Positions 52,533-62,341 of a stretch of 64,000 nucleotides of DNA are shown in pieces. The notes beneath the pieces are model-generated. The model saw nothing but the letters and a program-made list of their open reading frames with translations, did not search any database and was not told where the DNA came from. The stretch is taken from the NCBI RefSeq assembly GCF_001010355.1, contig NZ_JPLA01000023.1, positions 1-64,000 on the forward strand. The letters are read 5' to 3'. This DNA is from Dyella japonica DSM 16301. Its GTDB lineage: Bacteria; Pseudomonadota; Gammaproteobacteria; Xanthomonadales; Rhodanobacteraceae. A program made the position numbers and the translations under genes. Position 1 is the first letter of the stretch. Each line of letters opens with the position of its first letter.

Positions 52533-54949
52533 AGGGCAATGATCAGGTCGAGCACGCGCGTGGCGAGCGACTTCAGCGAGCGTGCGTTCTGCTCGTCCGC
52601 GGCCAGCACCGGCCCGACACAGGCCGGGCAGCCGCCGCGGCAATCGCAGCGGCGCACCAACTCGCGGGCGAGGCGTACCAGGTCTTCGCGCCGCTCGTAC
52701 AACGGAGCGCTCAACCCCACGCCGCCGGGGAACGCATCGTAGAGAAACAGCGTGGGTACAAACGGTCCGCTCATCGATGGCTCGCCCTCGCCGAAGCCGG
52801 AGCGCAGCTGCGCGCGACCGTTGGCGTCCGGCGTGGCGAACCATGCGCCGTCACCGCTGCCTACGGCCTTCTGCAGATCGCGTGCTTCGGCCATTACTGC
52901 CACCGTCGCCACGATGTGCAAGGCATGCGCCGCTGCGAGGAAACCGTCGAGCGCATCCTGGCGATGATCGAACGCCTGCTCCAGCGCGCGCTGCGGCAAC
53001 TGCCACCACACAGCGGTCGTATGCAGTTCGAGATCGGGCAGATTCACCGGGCCGTAGCCGATGTTTTCATGCGTGTAATAACGGATCTTCTTGTAGCCGG
53101 CCACGCGGCGCGCCACATGCACTTCGCCGTGATGCGCGCTGCCATTGCCGGCGGGCGAGCCGTCGAACGCCTCCAGCACCTTGAGCTTGGTGTAGTCGAT
53201 GGCGTCGGTGTAGTAGTCGACGTTGGTGCGCGTGACGAAGGCCTTGCGGCCGTTCCAGTCCAGCCGTTCCACCTGGTAGGGCACCGACTGGATCATATGG
53301 ATGGCGCCTTCGTACAAGGTGAGCGAGGCTGCGCTGAAGTCGACCTCGGCCACGATGGTCTGGCGACCGTCGGTACGATCGACCACCACGAAGTTGCCGT
53401 CCGCCACCGAGCGCAGCGATACCGCATTGGCCGGATAGCTATCGGCAATCCACTCAAAGCGTTCGCCTTCCTGATGCAGCACGCCTTCTTCGGCGAGCAC
53501 CTGCAGCCACGGCGTGGCGTCCTGCGGGCCGAACAGTTCGCCGTCGCGGAACGGCAGTTCGAACGCGGCGCAACGGATATGGTCGAGCAGGATCAGCGGC
53601 TGGTCGGCGGCGATGCGCGCGTGTTCCGGGGTGGCCTCCTGGAAGAATTCCGGATGACGCACCAGGTACTGATCGAGCGGATCGCTGCTCGCCACCAGCA
53701 CGCCAAGCGAGGCCTGCTGGCGCCGACCCGCGCGGCCGAAGCGCTGCCAGGTGGCGGCGACGCTGCCCGGATAGCCGTTGAGCACCACCACGTCGAGCGC
53801 ACCGATATCCACGCCCAGCTCCAGCGCCGAGGTGCTGACGATGCCGTCTACCTGTCCTGCCCGCATCTCGCGTTCCGCCGCACGCCGCTCGGTGGGCAGA
53901 TAGCCGCCGCGATAGGCGCGGATGCGCGGCGCCTTGCGCGGGTCGCTGTCGAACACGTCCTTGAGGTATTTGGTAAGCACTTCGACCATCAGCCGTGACT
54001 GCGCGAACACCAGCGTCTTCAGCCCCGAGCGGATCGCCGTGCGCGCGATGCGGTTCGATTGCGAACGCGCCGAGGCGCGCAGGCCCAGATCCGCATTGAC
54101 CACCGGCGGGTTCCACAGCAGCACATGTTTCTCACCCACCGGTGCGCCGCTTTCGGTGATTGCGGTGACCGGCTGCTCGATCAGCGCGCTGGCATGCTCC
54201 GCAGGATTGCCAATGGTCGCCGAGCACAGGATGAACTGCGGCGTCACCCCGTAGAACGCACATACACGCTGCAGGCGGCGCAGCACATTGGCCACGTGTG
54301 AGCCGAACACGCCGCGGTAGGTATGCACTTCATCGATCACGATGTAGCGCAGGTTTTCGAAGAACTGCGCCCACTTGGTGTGATGCGGCAGGATCGCCTG
54401 GTGCAGCATGTCCGGATTGCTCACCACGATGTCGCCATGCAGGCGGATCGCCTGCCGCGCATCGCCCGGCGTGTCGCCGTCGAAGGTGAAGGCTTTGACG
54501 CCGAGATCGCCGGCCTGGTTGAGTTCCAGCAGCTCGGCCACCTGGTCCTGCGCCAGCGCCTTGGTCGGGAACAGGAACAGCGCCTTGGCGCGCTGGCGAA
54601 TCGCCGCACTGATCACCGGCAAGGTGTAGCACAGCGATTTGCCGGATGCGGTGGGCGTGGCGATCACCACATGCTGGCCGGCGGCGGTGGCGTTCCACGC
54701 CTGCGCCTGATGGGCATAGAGCTGATGGATGCCGCGCGCACGCAGCGCATCGGCGAGTGCCGGCGGCATATCGCCGGGCAGCGGGGCGAACTGGCCCTCG
54801 CGCCCCGGCAGCACGAACGAACCGGTGACGCGGTCGCCGTAGCGTTTGGCGAGCCGCCGGGCGAGCTGGTCGCCACCGGAGACCGGCGCGGCCAACGCAC
54901 CGTCGCCGCGCACCGCGCGTTGGGCCATGGGGTTGGGCAAGGCGTTCAT
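52529..54949 (-). CDS. mrfA: DUF1998 superfamily-2 DNA helicase, YprA/MrfA-like
   Basis: Helicase of 806 residues. Motif I is T-P-T-A-S-G-K-S, motif II D-E-V-H, motif III C-S-A-T-I-G-N, motif V S-T-S-A-L-E-L-G-V-D-I-G and motif VI Q-R-F-G-R-A-G-R. The C-terminal DUF1998 region contains a four-cysteine metal motif, C-D-C-R-G-G-C-P-A-C, as in MrfA, where it is needed for function. Translationally coupled to the exonuclease gene. MrfAB is a UvrABC-independent route for mitomycin lesions in Bacillus; occurrence in xanthomonads is known from genome surveys of these families but the function there is inferred. Confidence 0.9.
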   Translation of the reverse strand: MNALPNPMAQRAVRGDGALAAPVSGGDQLARRLAKRYGDRVTGSFVLPGREGQFAPLPGDMPPALADALRARGIHQLYAHQAQAWNATAAGQHVVIATPTASGKSLCYTLPVISAAIRQRAKALFLFPTKALAQDQVAELLELNQAGDLGVKAFTFDGDTPGDARQAIRLHGDIVVSNPDMLHQAILPHHTKWAQFFENLRYIVIDEVHTYRGVFGSHVANVLRRLQRVCAFYGVTPQFILCSATIGNPAEHASALIEQPVTAITESGAPVGEKHVLLWNPPVVNADLGLRASARSQSNRIARTAIRSGLKTLVFAQSRLMVEVLTKYLKDVFDSDPRKAPRIRAYRGGYLPTERRAAEREMRAGQVDGIVSTSALELGVDIGALDVVVLNGYPGSVAATWQRFGRAGRRQQASLGVLVASSDPLDQYLVRHPEFFQEATPEHARIAADQPLILLDHIRCAAFELPFRDGELFGPQDATPWLQVLAEEGVLHQEGERFEWIADSYPANAVSLRSVADGNFVVVDRTDGRQTIVAEVDFSAASLTLYEGAIHMIQSVPYQVERLDWNGRKAFVTRTNVDYYTDAIDYTKLKVLEAFDGSPAGNGSAHHGEVHVARRVAGYKKIRYYTHENIGYGPVNLPDLELHTTAVWWQLPQRALEQAFDHRQDALDGFLAAAHALHIVATVAVMAEARDLQKAVGSGDGAWFATPDANGRAQLRSGFGEGEPSMSGPFVPTLFLYDAFPGGVGLSAPLYERREDLVRLARELVRRCDCRGGCPACVGPVLAADEQNARSLKSLATRVLDLIIAL

Positions 54950-54985
54950 CGGTGCGCTCCATCCGGGGACGGCATTGCACCCGCA

Positions 54986-55010
54986 GGCCGTCTCAATCCC
55001 TGAGACGGCC
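54986..55010 (-). terminator. Terminator hairpin after the autotransporter
   Basis: GGCCGTCTCA and TGAGACGGCC form a perfect 10-base stem with a five-base loop, 15 bases after the autotransporter stop on the minus strand. No T tract, but otherwise a typical form. It lies between the autotransporter and the mrfA start. Confidence 0.7.
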
Positions 55011-55024
55011 CGGTCTGGCGCGGC

Positions 55025-58000
55025 TTAGAACATCCAGGTGAGGCTCATGCGGGCCGCCTGGTCGTTGGCATGGCTGGCGAACTGGCCGTTGTAGCTGGCA
55101 TCCACCGTGACGCTGGGCGATACGGCGAAACTCAGGCCGCCATTGAAGGCCGCGGCGTTGCGCGCCACCGGCACGCCATCGACGGTGTAGGCGAGATTGC
55201 CATTGGCGAAGCGCAACGCGCTGCTGGTGGCGGTATCGCCCCAGGCGTGCTGCCAACCCAGGCTGAAGTGCGCGCGCAGCCCGCCGCTGGCATCCAGCGC
55301 GAACACGCTGCGCAGGCCCAGCGTGGCGTAGGTGGACGAGTCCGTCTGCGCATTCGCATCAAGCGCCGCGGCGCCGTCGCCTTCGCTGGCGGCGTCCGTG
55401 TGCAGACGCACGTAAGCCACATTGAGGAACGGCGAGAACGTCGCGGCCGGCGTGCCGAACGCGTAGCTCGCGTCGATATAAGCCTGCCCGGTGTTGCCGT
55501 CGTACTCGCTGTTGTAGCGCTCGTTGAAGGTGTCGAAGGCCACCGTGCGATGGCTGTCCACCGTCTGCCAGCTATAGGCCACGGCGCCCTGCAACTGGAA
55601 GGCATCGGCATGCAAGCCGCCATACACACCCAGATGCGTACCGGTGGTATGCGACGACGAGCCCAGTGCATCGACGTTTGCGCTGTTCTGGCCAAATCCC
55701 GCCACCGCACCGATGCGTGCCTGCGAACCCAGCAACATGTCCGCACCGACCAGCAGGCCGCTGCCGTTCGCTTGCAGGCGCGCGGCATTGCCGTCGCCGT
55801 CATGATTGCCCCAATGGCCCCAGCCGGCAGTCCAGGCGGAGACGCCGTTGTCGCCGGTGGCGCTGGTGCCGGTGGCGCCGTTGTTGAGGCCGAGCAGGTG
55901 ATCGTTGATCGCGTCGCGCACGTAGCGGCTGTCGTCCATCAGTGCGGTGCGCGTGCTGGCGTAGATTTCGCCGGAGAGCTGATCGTAGGCATGGCGCGCC
56001 GCCGCTGCATCGGCCATCACCACGGCGTTGTACAGCGCGCTATTCCAGCCCAGCGCTTCCACCGCCGTGGCCGTGGCGCGTTCGTTCGGCGTCTGTGCAA
56101 CACCAGCGAAGCTCACATCGTTGCGTTCCAGCGACAGCGTCACGTTGTTGGCCGTATAGGCGAGCGTGGGCGTGAGGAAGGCCAGGTTGCTGCTGGCCGA
56201 GGCGAACTGGCCGGTGACGCCCTGCGTCGCGGTGAGGATGGTGTAGTCGGTGCGCGGCGCCCAGTTACCCGTGGTGCCCAGCACCACTGTGCTGCCGGCG
56301 ATGCTGGCCTTGCCGTTGACGGTGAGCAGGTCGGCCTGGCCGGTGGGCGCCGCATCGATCACCAGCGCACCGTTGGCGGCCTGCGTGTAATTGCCGTTGA
56401 TCGTGAGCGTGCCGATCGAACCGCCCGGCTGCAGCGCGCCGTTGTTCATCACATTGCCCACGATGGTGCCGTGACCACGCAAGGTGCCACCCGAGGCCAC
56501 CTGCACGTTGCCTCCGAGCGTGGCGGACGCATTGGCCGCATCGCCCACTTCCAACGTGCCGCTCTGCACCGTGGTGGTGCCGGCGAAACTGTTCTTGCCG
56601 TCCAGCACCAGCATGCCGGTGCCGGTCTTGGTGAGCGAGCCCGTGCCGCCGAGCACGCCGCTGTAGATGCCGTCGCTGGCCTGGTCGAACACCAGCGCGG
56701 CGTTGTTGGTGATATTGCCCTGCAGGCTGGCAGTGTTGCCCAGCAGCATGCCTGCGCTGATGGTGGTGCCGCCGCTGTAGCTGTTCGCGCCGGTCAGCGT
56801 GAGCGTGCCGCTGCCGGTCTTGCTGAGGCCGAAGCTGCCGCTGAGGACGCCCGACTGCGTGGCGGCATCGCTGCCGTCCACCTCGAGCGTCGTTGCGCCC
56901 TGCAGGCTGATCGCATTGGCGAGGTTGATGCCATTGCGATAGACCAGCGTCGGCGCGGCGGCCACGAGCGTACCGCTGCCGATCGCGCTGCTGTTGCCTA
57001 GCACCAGGGTGCCGCCGCTGACGGTGGTGTTGCCGTTGTACGTGCTGGCGCCATTGAGCGTGGTGGTGCCGGCGCCGATCAGCACGCTGGCGAAGTTTGC
57101 GATGGAGCCGGCATAGCTGAAGCTGTTGCCGGCGCCGGGCGCGATGGTCAGCGTGCTGCTGCCGGTGCCGCCGTTGATATTTCCGTTGACCACGGCCGAG
57201 CCGCCGAGGATCTGCAGGCTGCTGTTGCCGCTGCCCAGATCCACCGCGAGGTTGCTGCTGTCGGCCGTGATGGTGCCGTAGTTGATCACGGTGGCGCTGT
57301 TGCCGCCGGTGTACACCGCCGCCGCCGTCGTGCCGCCGCCTTCCAGCGTGCCGCCGGCAAGGTTGGTGATGGTGACGGTGAAGGCGTTGGCGGCGCCGGT
57401 GACGGCGATGGCCGAATCGCTCTGGCCGCGGATCAGCCCGCTATTGGTGACCGTGGTATTGCCGTAGATGCCCTGGACCGGAATCGGCGCGTCGGTGGTC
57501 GGGTCCTTGTCCAGGCCGGCCAGCGTGATGCCGCGGCCGGTGCCGGTGTTGACGGTGCCGTCGCCATTGGTCGCCGAGTTGTCGCCTTCGATGGTGCCGG
57601 AGTTGACGATGGTGCCGCCGCCGACGGTGACGCCCTCGCTGGTGTCGTTGTACGCATGCAGCGACTTGATCGTGCCGGTATTGGTGATGTTCACCAGGCC
57701 ATCCACGTCGACGCCGTCGCCATCGCCGTTCACGCCGTTGCCGGTGATGGTGCCGTGGTTGACCACGGTCACCACTTCGTTGGCGTTGAAGCCGTCAATA
57801 TTGATGCCCGAGCCGTTGTCGCCCTGGATGGTGCCGCCGAGGTTGTTGGTCACCGACAAGGTAAACGCGCCGCTGGTGGTCACGTCGGTGTTGCCGCCCG
57901 TGATGCCGTGGCGCGCGCCTTCGATGGTGCCGGTGCCGGCCACGCTGGCCGACCCGGTGGTGGCGTTGACGATGGTGATGCCGCTATTGCTCTGCGCATC

Positions 58001-58594
58001 GATGCCATCGCTGCCGTCGGTGCTGCCTGCCGCGTTGGTCGACTTGATCAGACCGTCGTTGTAGACGAAGCCGTTCACGCCCGGACGCACGGCGTCCGCT
58101 TCGTACGCCTCGATATCGCCGGTAGCGTAGTTGTACAACGCGCTGCTGCCGGTGGTGATCGCATTGAAGTCGATCGCCTGGGCGCCGCCTAGCGACGCGT
58201 TGGCCGAATACAGCCGGCCGTAGTTGTAGAACACGACGTTGCTGCTCGCCTTGTTCATCTGGATCACGTCGTTGTCCGCCGTCTGCATCAGCGCACCCAC
58301 ACCATTGGTGACGGTGAGCGTGAGATTGCCGGTGTTGTCGCGGATGGCGCGGCCGGTGGTCGTGTCGATCAGCGTGCCGTTGTTGGTGATCGTGCTGCTG
58401 CCGGTCACGGTGACCGCAACGGCGGTGCTGCCGCCGATCGACAGCGTGCCGGTGGCGTCGATGGTGCCGGTCTGGCCCGCGGCGAGCGTCTGCGCGGTAT
58501 TGGACGTCTGTCCCGGCGTGATCTCGAACGTGGCGGCGTGGGCGCTATCGACCAGCGCGAGCAGGATTCCGGCGACGAGCAGCTTCTTCTTCAT
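55025..58594 (-). CDS. Type V autotransporter (large beta-helix passenger)
   Basis: Protein of 1189 residues. Signal peptide (M-K-K-K-L-L-V-A-G start, cut after A-H-A); passenger to about residue 890 made of repeating N-S-G-T-I-x-G-type turns, typical of a right-handed beta-helix, followed by passenger-associated repeats such as L-T-K-T-G-S-G-T-L-T-L-T-G-A-N-S-Y and G-T-T-T-V-Q-S-G-T-L; and a C-terminal beta-barrel from about 920 ending in L-T-W-M-F with the usual terminal Phe. The ATG at 58594 was chosen for its signal peptide. Most such proteins act in adhesion or autoaggregation. It is divergent from a two-component system whose boxes lie in the shared region. Confidence 0.93.
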   Translation of the reverse strand: MKKKLLVAGILLALVDSAHAATFEITPGQTSNTAQTLAAGQTGTIDATGTLSIGGSTAVAVTVTGSSTITNNGTLIDTTTGRAIRDNTGNLTLTVTNGVGALMQTADNDVIQMNKASSNVVFYNYGRLYSANASLGGAQAIDFNAITTGSSALYNYATGDIEAYEADAVRPGVNGFVYNDGLIKSTNAAGSTDGSDGIDAQSNSGITIVNATTGSASVAGTGTIEGARHGITGGNTDVTTSGAFTLSVTNNLGGTIQGDNGSGINIDGFNANEVVTVVNHGTITGNGVNGDGDGVDVDGLVNITNTGTIKSLHAYNDTSEGVTVGGGTIVNSGTIEGDNSATNGDGTVNTGTGRGITLAGLDKDPTTDAPIPVQGIYGNTTVTNSGLIRGQSDSAIAVTGAANAFTVTITNLAGGTLEGGGTTAAAVYTGGNSATVINYGTITADSSNLAVDLGSGNSSLQILGGSAVVNGNINGGTGSSTLTIAPGAGNSFSYAGSIANFASVLIGAGTTTLNGASTYNGNTTVSGGTLVLGNSSAIGSGTLVAAAPTLVYRNGINLANAISLQGATTLEVDGSDAATQSGVLSGSFGLSKTGSGTLTLTGANSYSGGTTISAGMLLGNTASLQGNITNNAALVFDQASDGIYSGVLGGTGSLTKTGTGMLVLDGKNSFAGTTTVQSGTLEVGDAANASATLGGNVQVASGGTLRGHGTIVGNVMNNGALQPGGSIGTLTINGNYTQAANGALVIDAAPTGQADLLTVNGKASIAGSTVVLGTTGNWAPRTDYTILTATQGVTGQFASASSNLAFLTPTLAYTANNVTLSLERNDVSFAGVAQTPNERATATAVEALGWNSALYNAVVMADAAAARHAYDQLSGEIYASTRTALMDDSRYVRDAINDHLLGLNNGATGTSATGDNGVSAWTAGWGHWGNHDGDGNAARLQANGSGLLVGADMLLGSQARIGAVAGFGQNSANVDALGSSSHTTGTHLGVYGGLHADAFQLQGAVAYSWQTVDSHRTVAFDTFNERYNSEYDGNTGQAYIDASYAFGTPAATFSPFLNVAYVRLHTDAASEGDGAAALDANAQTDSSTYATLGLRSVFALDASGGLRAHFSLGWQHAWGDTATSSALRFANGNLAYTVDGVPVARNAAAFNGGLSFAVSPSVTVDASYNGQFASHANDQAARMSLTWMF

Positions 58595-58639
58595 GGGGGC
58601 CCCCTGTGGCGTAAGCCCGCAAGTGTTGCGATCGCATTG

Positions 58640-58766
58640 CTTAAGTCCCATGACAGCTTCGCTACGCGGCGCAGCCCTTTCCTTAGCGTTGTCTTAGAGA
58701 GCCCTCACGGTGTCTGACTCCGCCAGGAAAAAATCAGGAAAGACAAACGCTTAAGTGTTTCCTAAG
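58640..58766. promoter_or_regulatory. Response-regulator box repeats between autotransporter and two-component genes
   Basis: Two direct repeats with an 11-base phase: CTTAG at 58682 and 58693, and CTTAAG (58750) with CCTAAG (58761). A lone CTTAAG is at 58640. The pair at 58750-58766 fits the PmrA-like pattern CTTAAG-N5-CTTAAG with one mismatch. OmpR-family regulators bind such 11-base direct repeats. Confidence 0.6.
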
Positions 58767-58822
58767 GCACATGACCGATAATCCCGGCGTACATCGCCAG
58801 CAGGGCGAAGGAGCGTCAGGTC

Positions 58823-59488
58823 GTGCACATTCTTCTGGTCGAAGACGACGCGCAGCTGGGAGCGGCGATCCAGCGCGCCCTCGAACGGCTGAGCTATACG
58901 GTGTCGTGGCTGCGCGATGGCCGTTCGGCGCTCAACGCCATGCGCGATCGCACCGCCGACCTGGTCCTGCTCGACCTGGGCCTGCCCGGGCGCGACGGCA
59001 TCGAGGTGCTGGTGGAAGCGCGCCGCGCCCATGTGGAGACGCCTGTCCTGGTGATGACGGCACGCGACGGGCTGTCCTCGCGCGTCGATGGCCTGGACGC
59101 CGGCGCCGATGACTACCTGACCAAGCCCTTCCATGTGGAAGAACTCGCCGCACGCATCCGCTCGCTTACCCGCCGCATGCGCGGCCTGTCGGTGAACCGT
59201 ATCGAAGTGGGTGCGCTGAGCCTGGACGTGGGCACCTCGGAGGTGACCTTCCGCGGCGAGCCGGTGGACCTCACGCGTCGCGAGTTCGCGCTGCTGCAGG
59301 CGCTGATGGAAAGCGCCGGTCGCCTGGTGCGGCGCGAAAGCCTGGAGAATTCGCTGTACGGGCTGGATCACGTGGTGGGCAACAACGCACTCGAAGTGCT
59401 GGTGCATTCGCTGCGTCGCAAGCTGAGCTTCGAGACGGTGCGCAACGTACGCGGTTTCGGCTACATGATTCCGCAGGATCCCAAGTGA
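58823..59488 (+). CDS. OmpR-family response regulator (QseB/PmrA-like)
   Basis: Response regulator of 221 residues. The receiver domain has E-D-D at residues 7-9, the phosphorylated Asp51 in L-L-D-L-G-L-P-G, and Lys in T-K-P-F; the C-terminal winged helix has the L-T-R-R-E-F-A-L-L motif and V-R-N-V-R-G-F-G-Y. The start is GTG at 58823 after AAGGAG. It overlaps the histidine kinase gene. Its own boxes in the upstream region suggest autoregulation and control of the autotransporter. Confidence 0.95.
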   Translation: MHILLVEDDAQLGAAIQRALERLSYTVSWLRDGRSALNAMRDRTADLVLLDLGLPGRDGIEVLVEARRAHVETPVLVMTARDGLSSRVDGLDAGADDYLTKPFHVEELAARIRSLTRRMRGLSVNRIEVGALSLDVGTSEVTFRGEPVDLTRREFALLQALMESAGRLVRRESLENSLYGLDHVVGNNALEVLVHSLRRKLSFETVRNVRGFGYMIPQDPK

Positions 59489-60891
59489 GCCGCAGCAGTC
59501 TGCGCGGGCGTTTGCTCTGGTTGATCCTCGGCGTGCTCGCGCTGGTGCTGGTGCCATTGGCGATCTACAGCCTGCGTCGCACCACCAACGAAGTGAACGA
59601 GCTTTCCGACGGGCGGCTCGCGCAATCGGCGCGCACGCTGCAGACCTTGATCAGCCAGATCGGTCTGCCGGCCCTGCAGCGGCACAACGTCGAAGCGGGC
59701 GTGGTGGTGCCGATCACGGCCCGCTCCACCCAGGAGCTGGTGCTGCACGGCCACACCTACGAGTCCGAAGTGGGCTTCCAGGTGTTCGACCGCGACCATC
59801 GCCCGCTGCTGGTCACCGGCAATCTCACCGCCATGCCGCCGCCCGATACCGCGCAGCCGGGTTTCAGGAACCTGCGTTACGGCAACTATCGCTGGCGCCT
59901 GTTCACCCTGCCGCCGACGGCCGATGGCGTGGTGGTGCGTGCCGCCGAGCGCTACGACAGCCGCCGCGACATCCGCACCGCGCTATGGATCGAGCATGGC
60001 CTGCCGCCGCTGATCGCGCTCCCCGTGCTGGCCTTGCTGGTGGGCTGGGCGGTGAGGCGCGGCCTGCGTCCGCTCGATGCGCTCGCGGAAAAACTGGCCG
60101 CGCGCAAACCGGGCAGCCGCGACACGCTCGAGGTGGCCGATGCGCCGCGCGAACTGGAGCCGGTGCTCGCTGCACTCAACAGCCAGTTCACCCAACTCGA
60201 GGAAGCGCTGGAACGCGAGCGCCGCTTCAGCGCCGATGTGGCACACGAACTGCGCACGCCGCTGGCCTCGACCATGATCAACCTGGAGAACGCCGAGGCC
60301 AGCCGCGACACGCGCGAAGCGGACGTGGCCCTGGCCGGTGCACGCGAAAGCCTCGCCGCACTCGCGCGCCGGGTGGAGCAGCTGCTGTCGCTGGCGCGCC
60401 TTGAGGCGAGCTCGCGCGCCGAGCAGTACGCCGATATCGACTTGCTGGCGGTCGCCCGCACTGTCATCGAAGAGTTGTCGCCGCTGATCGGCGACTCGGA
60501 TGTGGAACTGGATGTGGCGCTGGCCGATGGCGCGCTGATCGTGCGCGGCCACGAGGTGGCGCTGGCGGCGCTGCTGCGCAATCTGCTGGAAAACGCGCTG
60601 CGCCATGTGCCGCTCGGGGGGCAGGTGAAGCTCGACATCCAGCGCGAACACGATCAGGCCGTGATCGACGTGATCGACAACGGCGAGGGCATTCCGCCGG
60701 AGCGGCGCGCGGCGGTATTCGCGCGCTTTCACCGCGAGGCCGGCGGTCGCGGCGACGGTTACGGGCTGGGGCTTTCCATCGTGCAGCGGGCAGCGCAATT
60801 GCACGATGCGACGATCGAGCTGCTCGATTCGCCCTATGGCCGCGGCCTGCGCGTGTGCGTGCGCCTGCCGCTGAGCGATCAGCGCGGCTGA
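59485..60891 (+). CDS. Sensor histidine kinase (QseC/PmrB-like)
   Basis: Kinase of 468 residues with two membrane segments (about 10-30 and 170-192) bounding a periplasmic sensor domain of about 140 residues. The H-box is F-S-A-D-V-A-H-E-L-R-T-P-L, N-box N-L-L-E-N-A-L-R-H, G1 D-N-G-E-G-I-P and G2 G-Y-G-L-G-L. It starts at a GTG that overlaps the regulator's stop (GTGA). Its signal is unknown; the QseC/PmrB group senses cations, polymyxin-type peptides or envelope stress. Confidence 0.94.
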   Translation: MSRSSLRGRLLWLILGVLALVLVPLAIYSLRRTTNEVNELSDGRLAQSARTLQTLISQIGLPALQRHNVEAGVVVPITARSTQELVLHGHTYESEVGFQVFDRDHRPLLVTGNLTAMPPPDTAQPGFRNLRYGNYRWRLFTLPPTADGVVVRAAERYDSRRDIRTALWIEHGLPPLIALPVLALLVGWAVRRGLRPLDALAEKLAARKPGSRDTLEVADAPRELEPVLAALNSQFTQLEEALERERRFSADVAHELRTPLASTMINLENAEASRDTREADVALAGARESLAALARRVEQLLSLARLEASSRAEQYADIDLLAVARTVIEELSPLIGDSDVELDVALADGALIVRGHEVALAALLRNLLENALRHVPLGGQVKLDIQREHDQAVIDVIDNGEGIPPERRAAVFARFHREAGGRGDGYGLGLSIVQRAAQLHDATIELLDSPYGRGLRVCVRLPLSDQRG

Positions 60892-61021
60892 TATCGCGAG
60901 ATCTTGCCCGCTTACAAAGTGAACACTAAGCCATCTTCGCTAGGGTATGGACTCCCCACTCTTGTCTGGACCATTGGTGCCCTCCCTGTCTGCCAAGCAT
61001 CACACCAGCTGGGCTTCGTCG

Positions 61022-62341
61022 ATGCGCACGTTGGCGGCCATGGCCTTGGCCATCGGCGCGGCGGGCTGCGCCACTTCCCAGCCCAAGCCGCTGCCGGAGC
61101 AGGCCGCGTCCGCGTCTTCGCTGTCGCAACTGCAGGGTTATGACGCCACCGCGTTGCCGCTGGACATGGCTGCGGTCGAGCGTCTGGTGCTGCTCAACAA
61201 TCCCGACCTCAAGACCCAGCACGCCCGTCACCAGGCCGCGCAGGCGCAGCGGCTGCAGGATGGCGTGCTACCCAATCCCACCCTCGGCGGCAGCGTGGGT
61301 TATCTGCTCTCGGGTCCGGGCGACGCGACGGCCTGGACGGCATCGATAAGCCAGGACATCGCCTCGCTGATCACGCTGCGTCCGCGCCGTGAAGCCGCCA
61401 AAGCGAATGCCGATGCCATCGACGCCGGCCTGCTGTGGGAGCAATGGCAGACCCTGGGCAAGGCGCGCCTGCTGGTGATCGACCTGGTCGAAGGCCAGCG
61501 CCAGATCGCGCTGCAGACACAGGCGCTGCAGGCCCAGGCGCAACGCGAGACGCGCATCGTCAACGCTGTCCGCGATGGCAACCTGGAGCGCGTGGCGGTG
61601 GCCTCCGATCTGGCCGCCGCCGCCGACGCACGCAGCGCGCTCAGCGACATGCAGCGCCGGCAGCTCGATCAACAGCAGCAGCTCAATGCACTGCTGGGTC
61701 TGCAGCCCGGGGTTGTGGTGCCGTTGGCGACGAGTCTGCCACCCGCCCAGATGGATGCGTCGGCGATCCGCACGCAGTTCGACAGCGTGAGTCGCCGCCG
61801 ACCGGACCTGGTGGCCTTGCAGCTGGGCTATCAGGCGCAGGAAGCGAGCCTGCGCGCCGCGGTGCTGGCGCAGTTTCCGCCGCTGGCGATCGGCTACGAC
61901 GCCTCGCAGGACAATAGCCGCGTGCGCAACGGCGGCCCGGCGGTGAACTTCACGCTGCCGATCTTCGATCACAACCAGCACAACGTGGCCATTGCCCGCG
62001 CCACCCGCGAGCAGCTGCACCAGGAATACACCACGCGCCTGGCGACTTCGCACGACGACGTCGAAGCGCTGCTGGCGCAATACGCGCAGCTCGATGGGCA
62101 GCAACAAGCGCTCAAACCGGCCACCGACGACGCCGTCCACGGCGCGGCACAGGCTGGTCAGGCGGCGCAGGCGGGTTTGATCGACCTGCGCAACGTGACC
62201 GACCTTCGTGTGGCCGCACTCAACCGGCAACTGGCACAACTGGCGACCGAGCAGGCCATGCTCGAGCAACAGGCGGCGCTGGAATTGCTGGTGGGACGCG
62301 GCATGCCGACCTCTCTCGAACAGGATGTGATGGCCCCATGA
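61022..62341 (+). CDS. TolC-family outer-membrane efflux lipoprotein
   Basis: Outer-membrane factor of 439 residues. A lipoprotein signal with lipobox A-A-G-C gives a lipidated N terminus, as in CusC/OprM-type proteins. Two repeated long helical pairs of TolC/OEP type follow, with A-A-K-A-N-A-D-A-I in the first half and F-P-P-L-A-I-G-Y-D-A-S in the second. ATG at 61022 was chosen for the lipoprotein signal; an open frame starts at 60947. It makes an operon with the adaptor and pump, each overlapping by four bases. Confidence 0.9.
   Translation: MRTLAAMALAIGAAGCATSQPKPLPEQAASASSLSQLQGYDATALPLDMAAVERLVLLNNPDLKTQHARHQAAQAQRLQDGVLPNPTLGGSVGYLLSGPGDATAWTASISQDIASLITLRPRREAAKANADAIDAGLLWEQWQTLGKARLLVIDLVEGQRQIALQTQALQAQAQRETRIVNAVRDGNLERVAVASDLAAAADARSALSDMQRRQLDQQQQLNALLGLQPGVVVPLATSLPPAQMDASAIRTQFDSVSRRRPDLVALQLGYQAQEASLRAAVLAQFPPLAIGYDASQDNSRVRNGGPAVNFTLPIFDHNQHNVAIARATREQLHQEYTTRLATSHDDVEALLAQYAQLDGQQQALKPATDDAVHGAAQAGQAAQAGLIDLRNVTDLRVAALNRQLAQLATEQAMLEQQAALELLVGRGMPTSLEQDVMAP

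Noticed and set aside
55070..57001. 643-codon open frame on the plus strand
   Set aside because: Antisense to the autotransporter barrel and passenger; repetitive Ala/Arg/Gly shadow.
55900..58300. Many short similar segments that could be a DNA repeat array
   Set aside because: They encode the repeating beta-helix turns of the autotransporter passenger and keep the reading frame.
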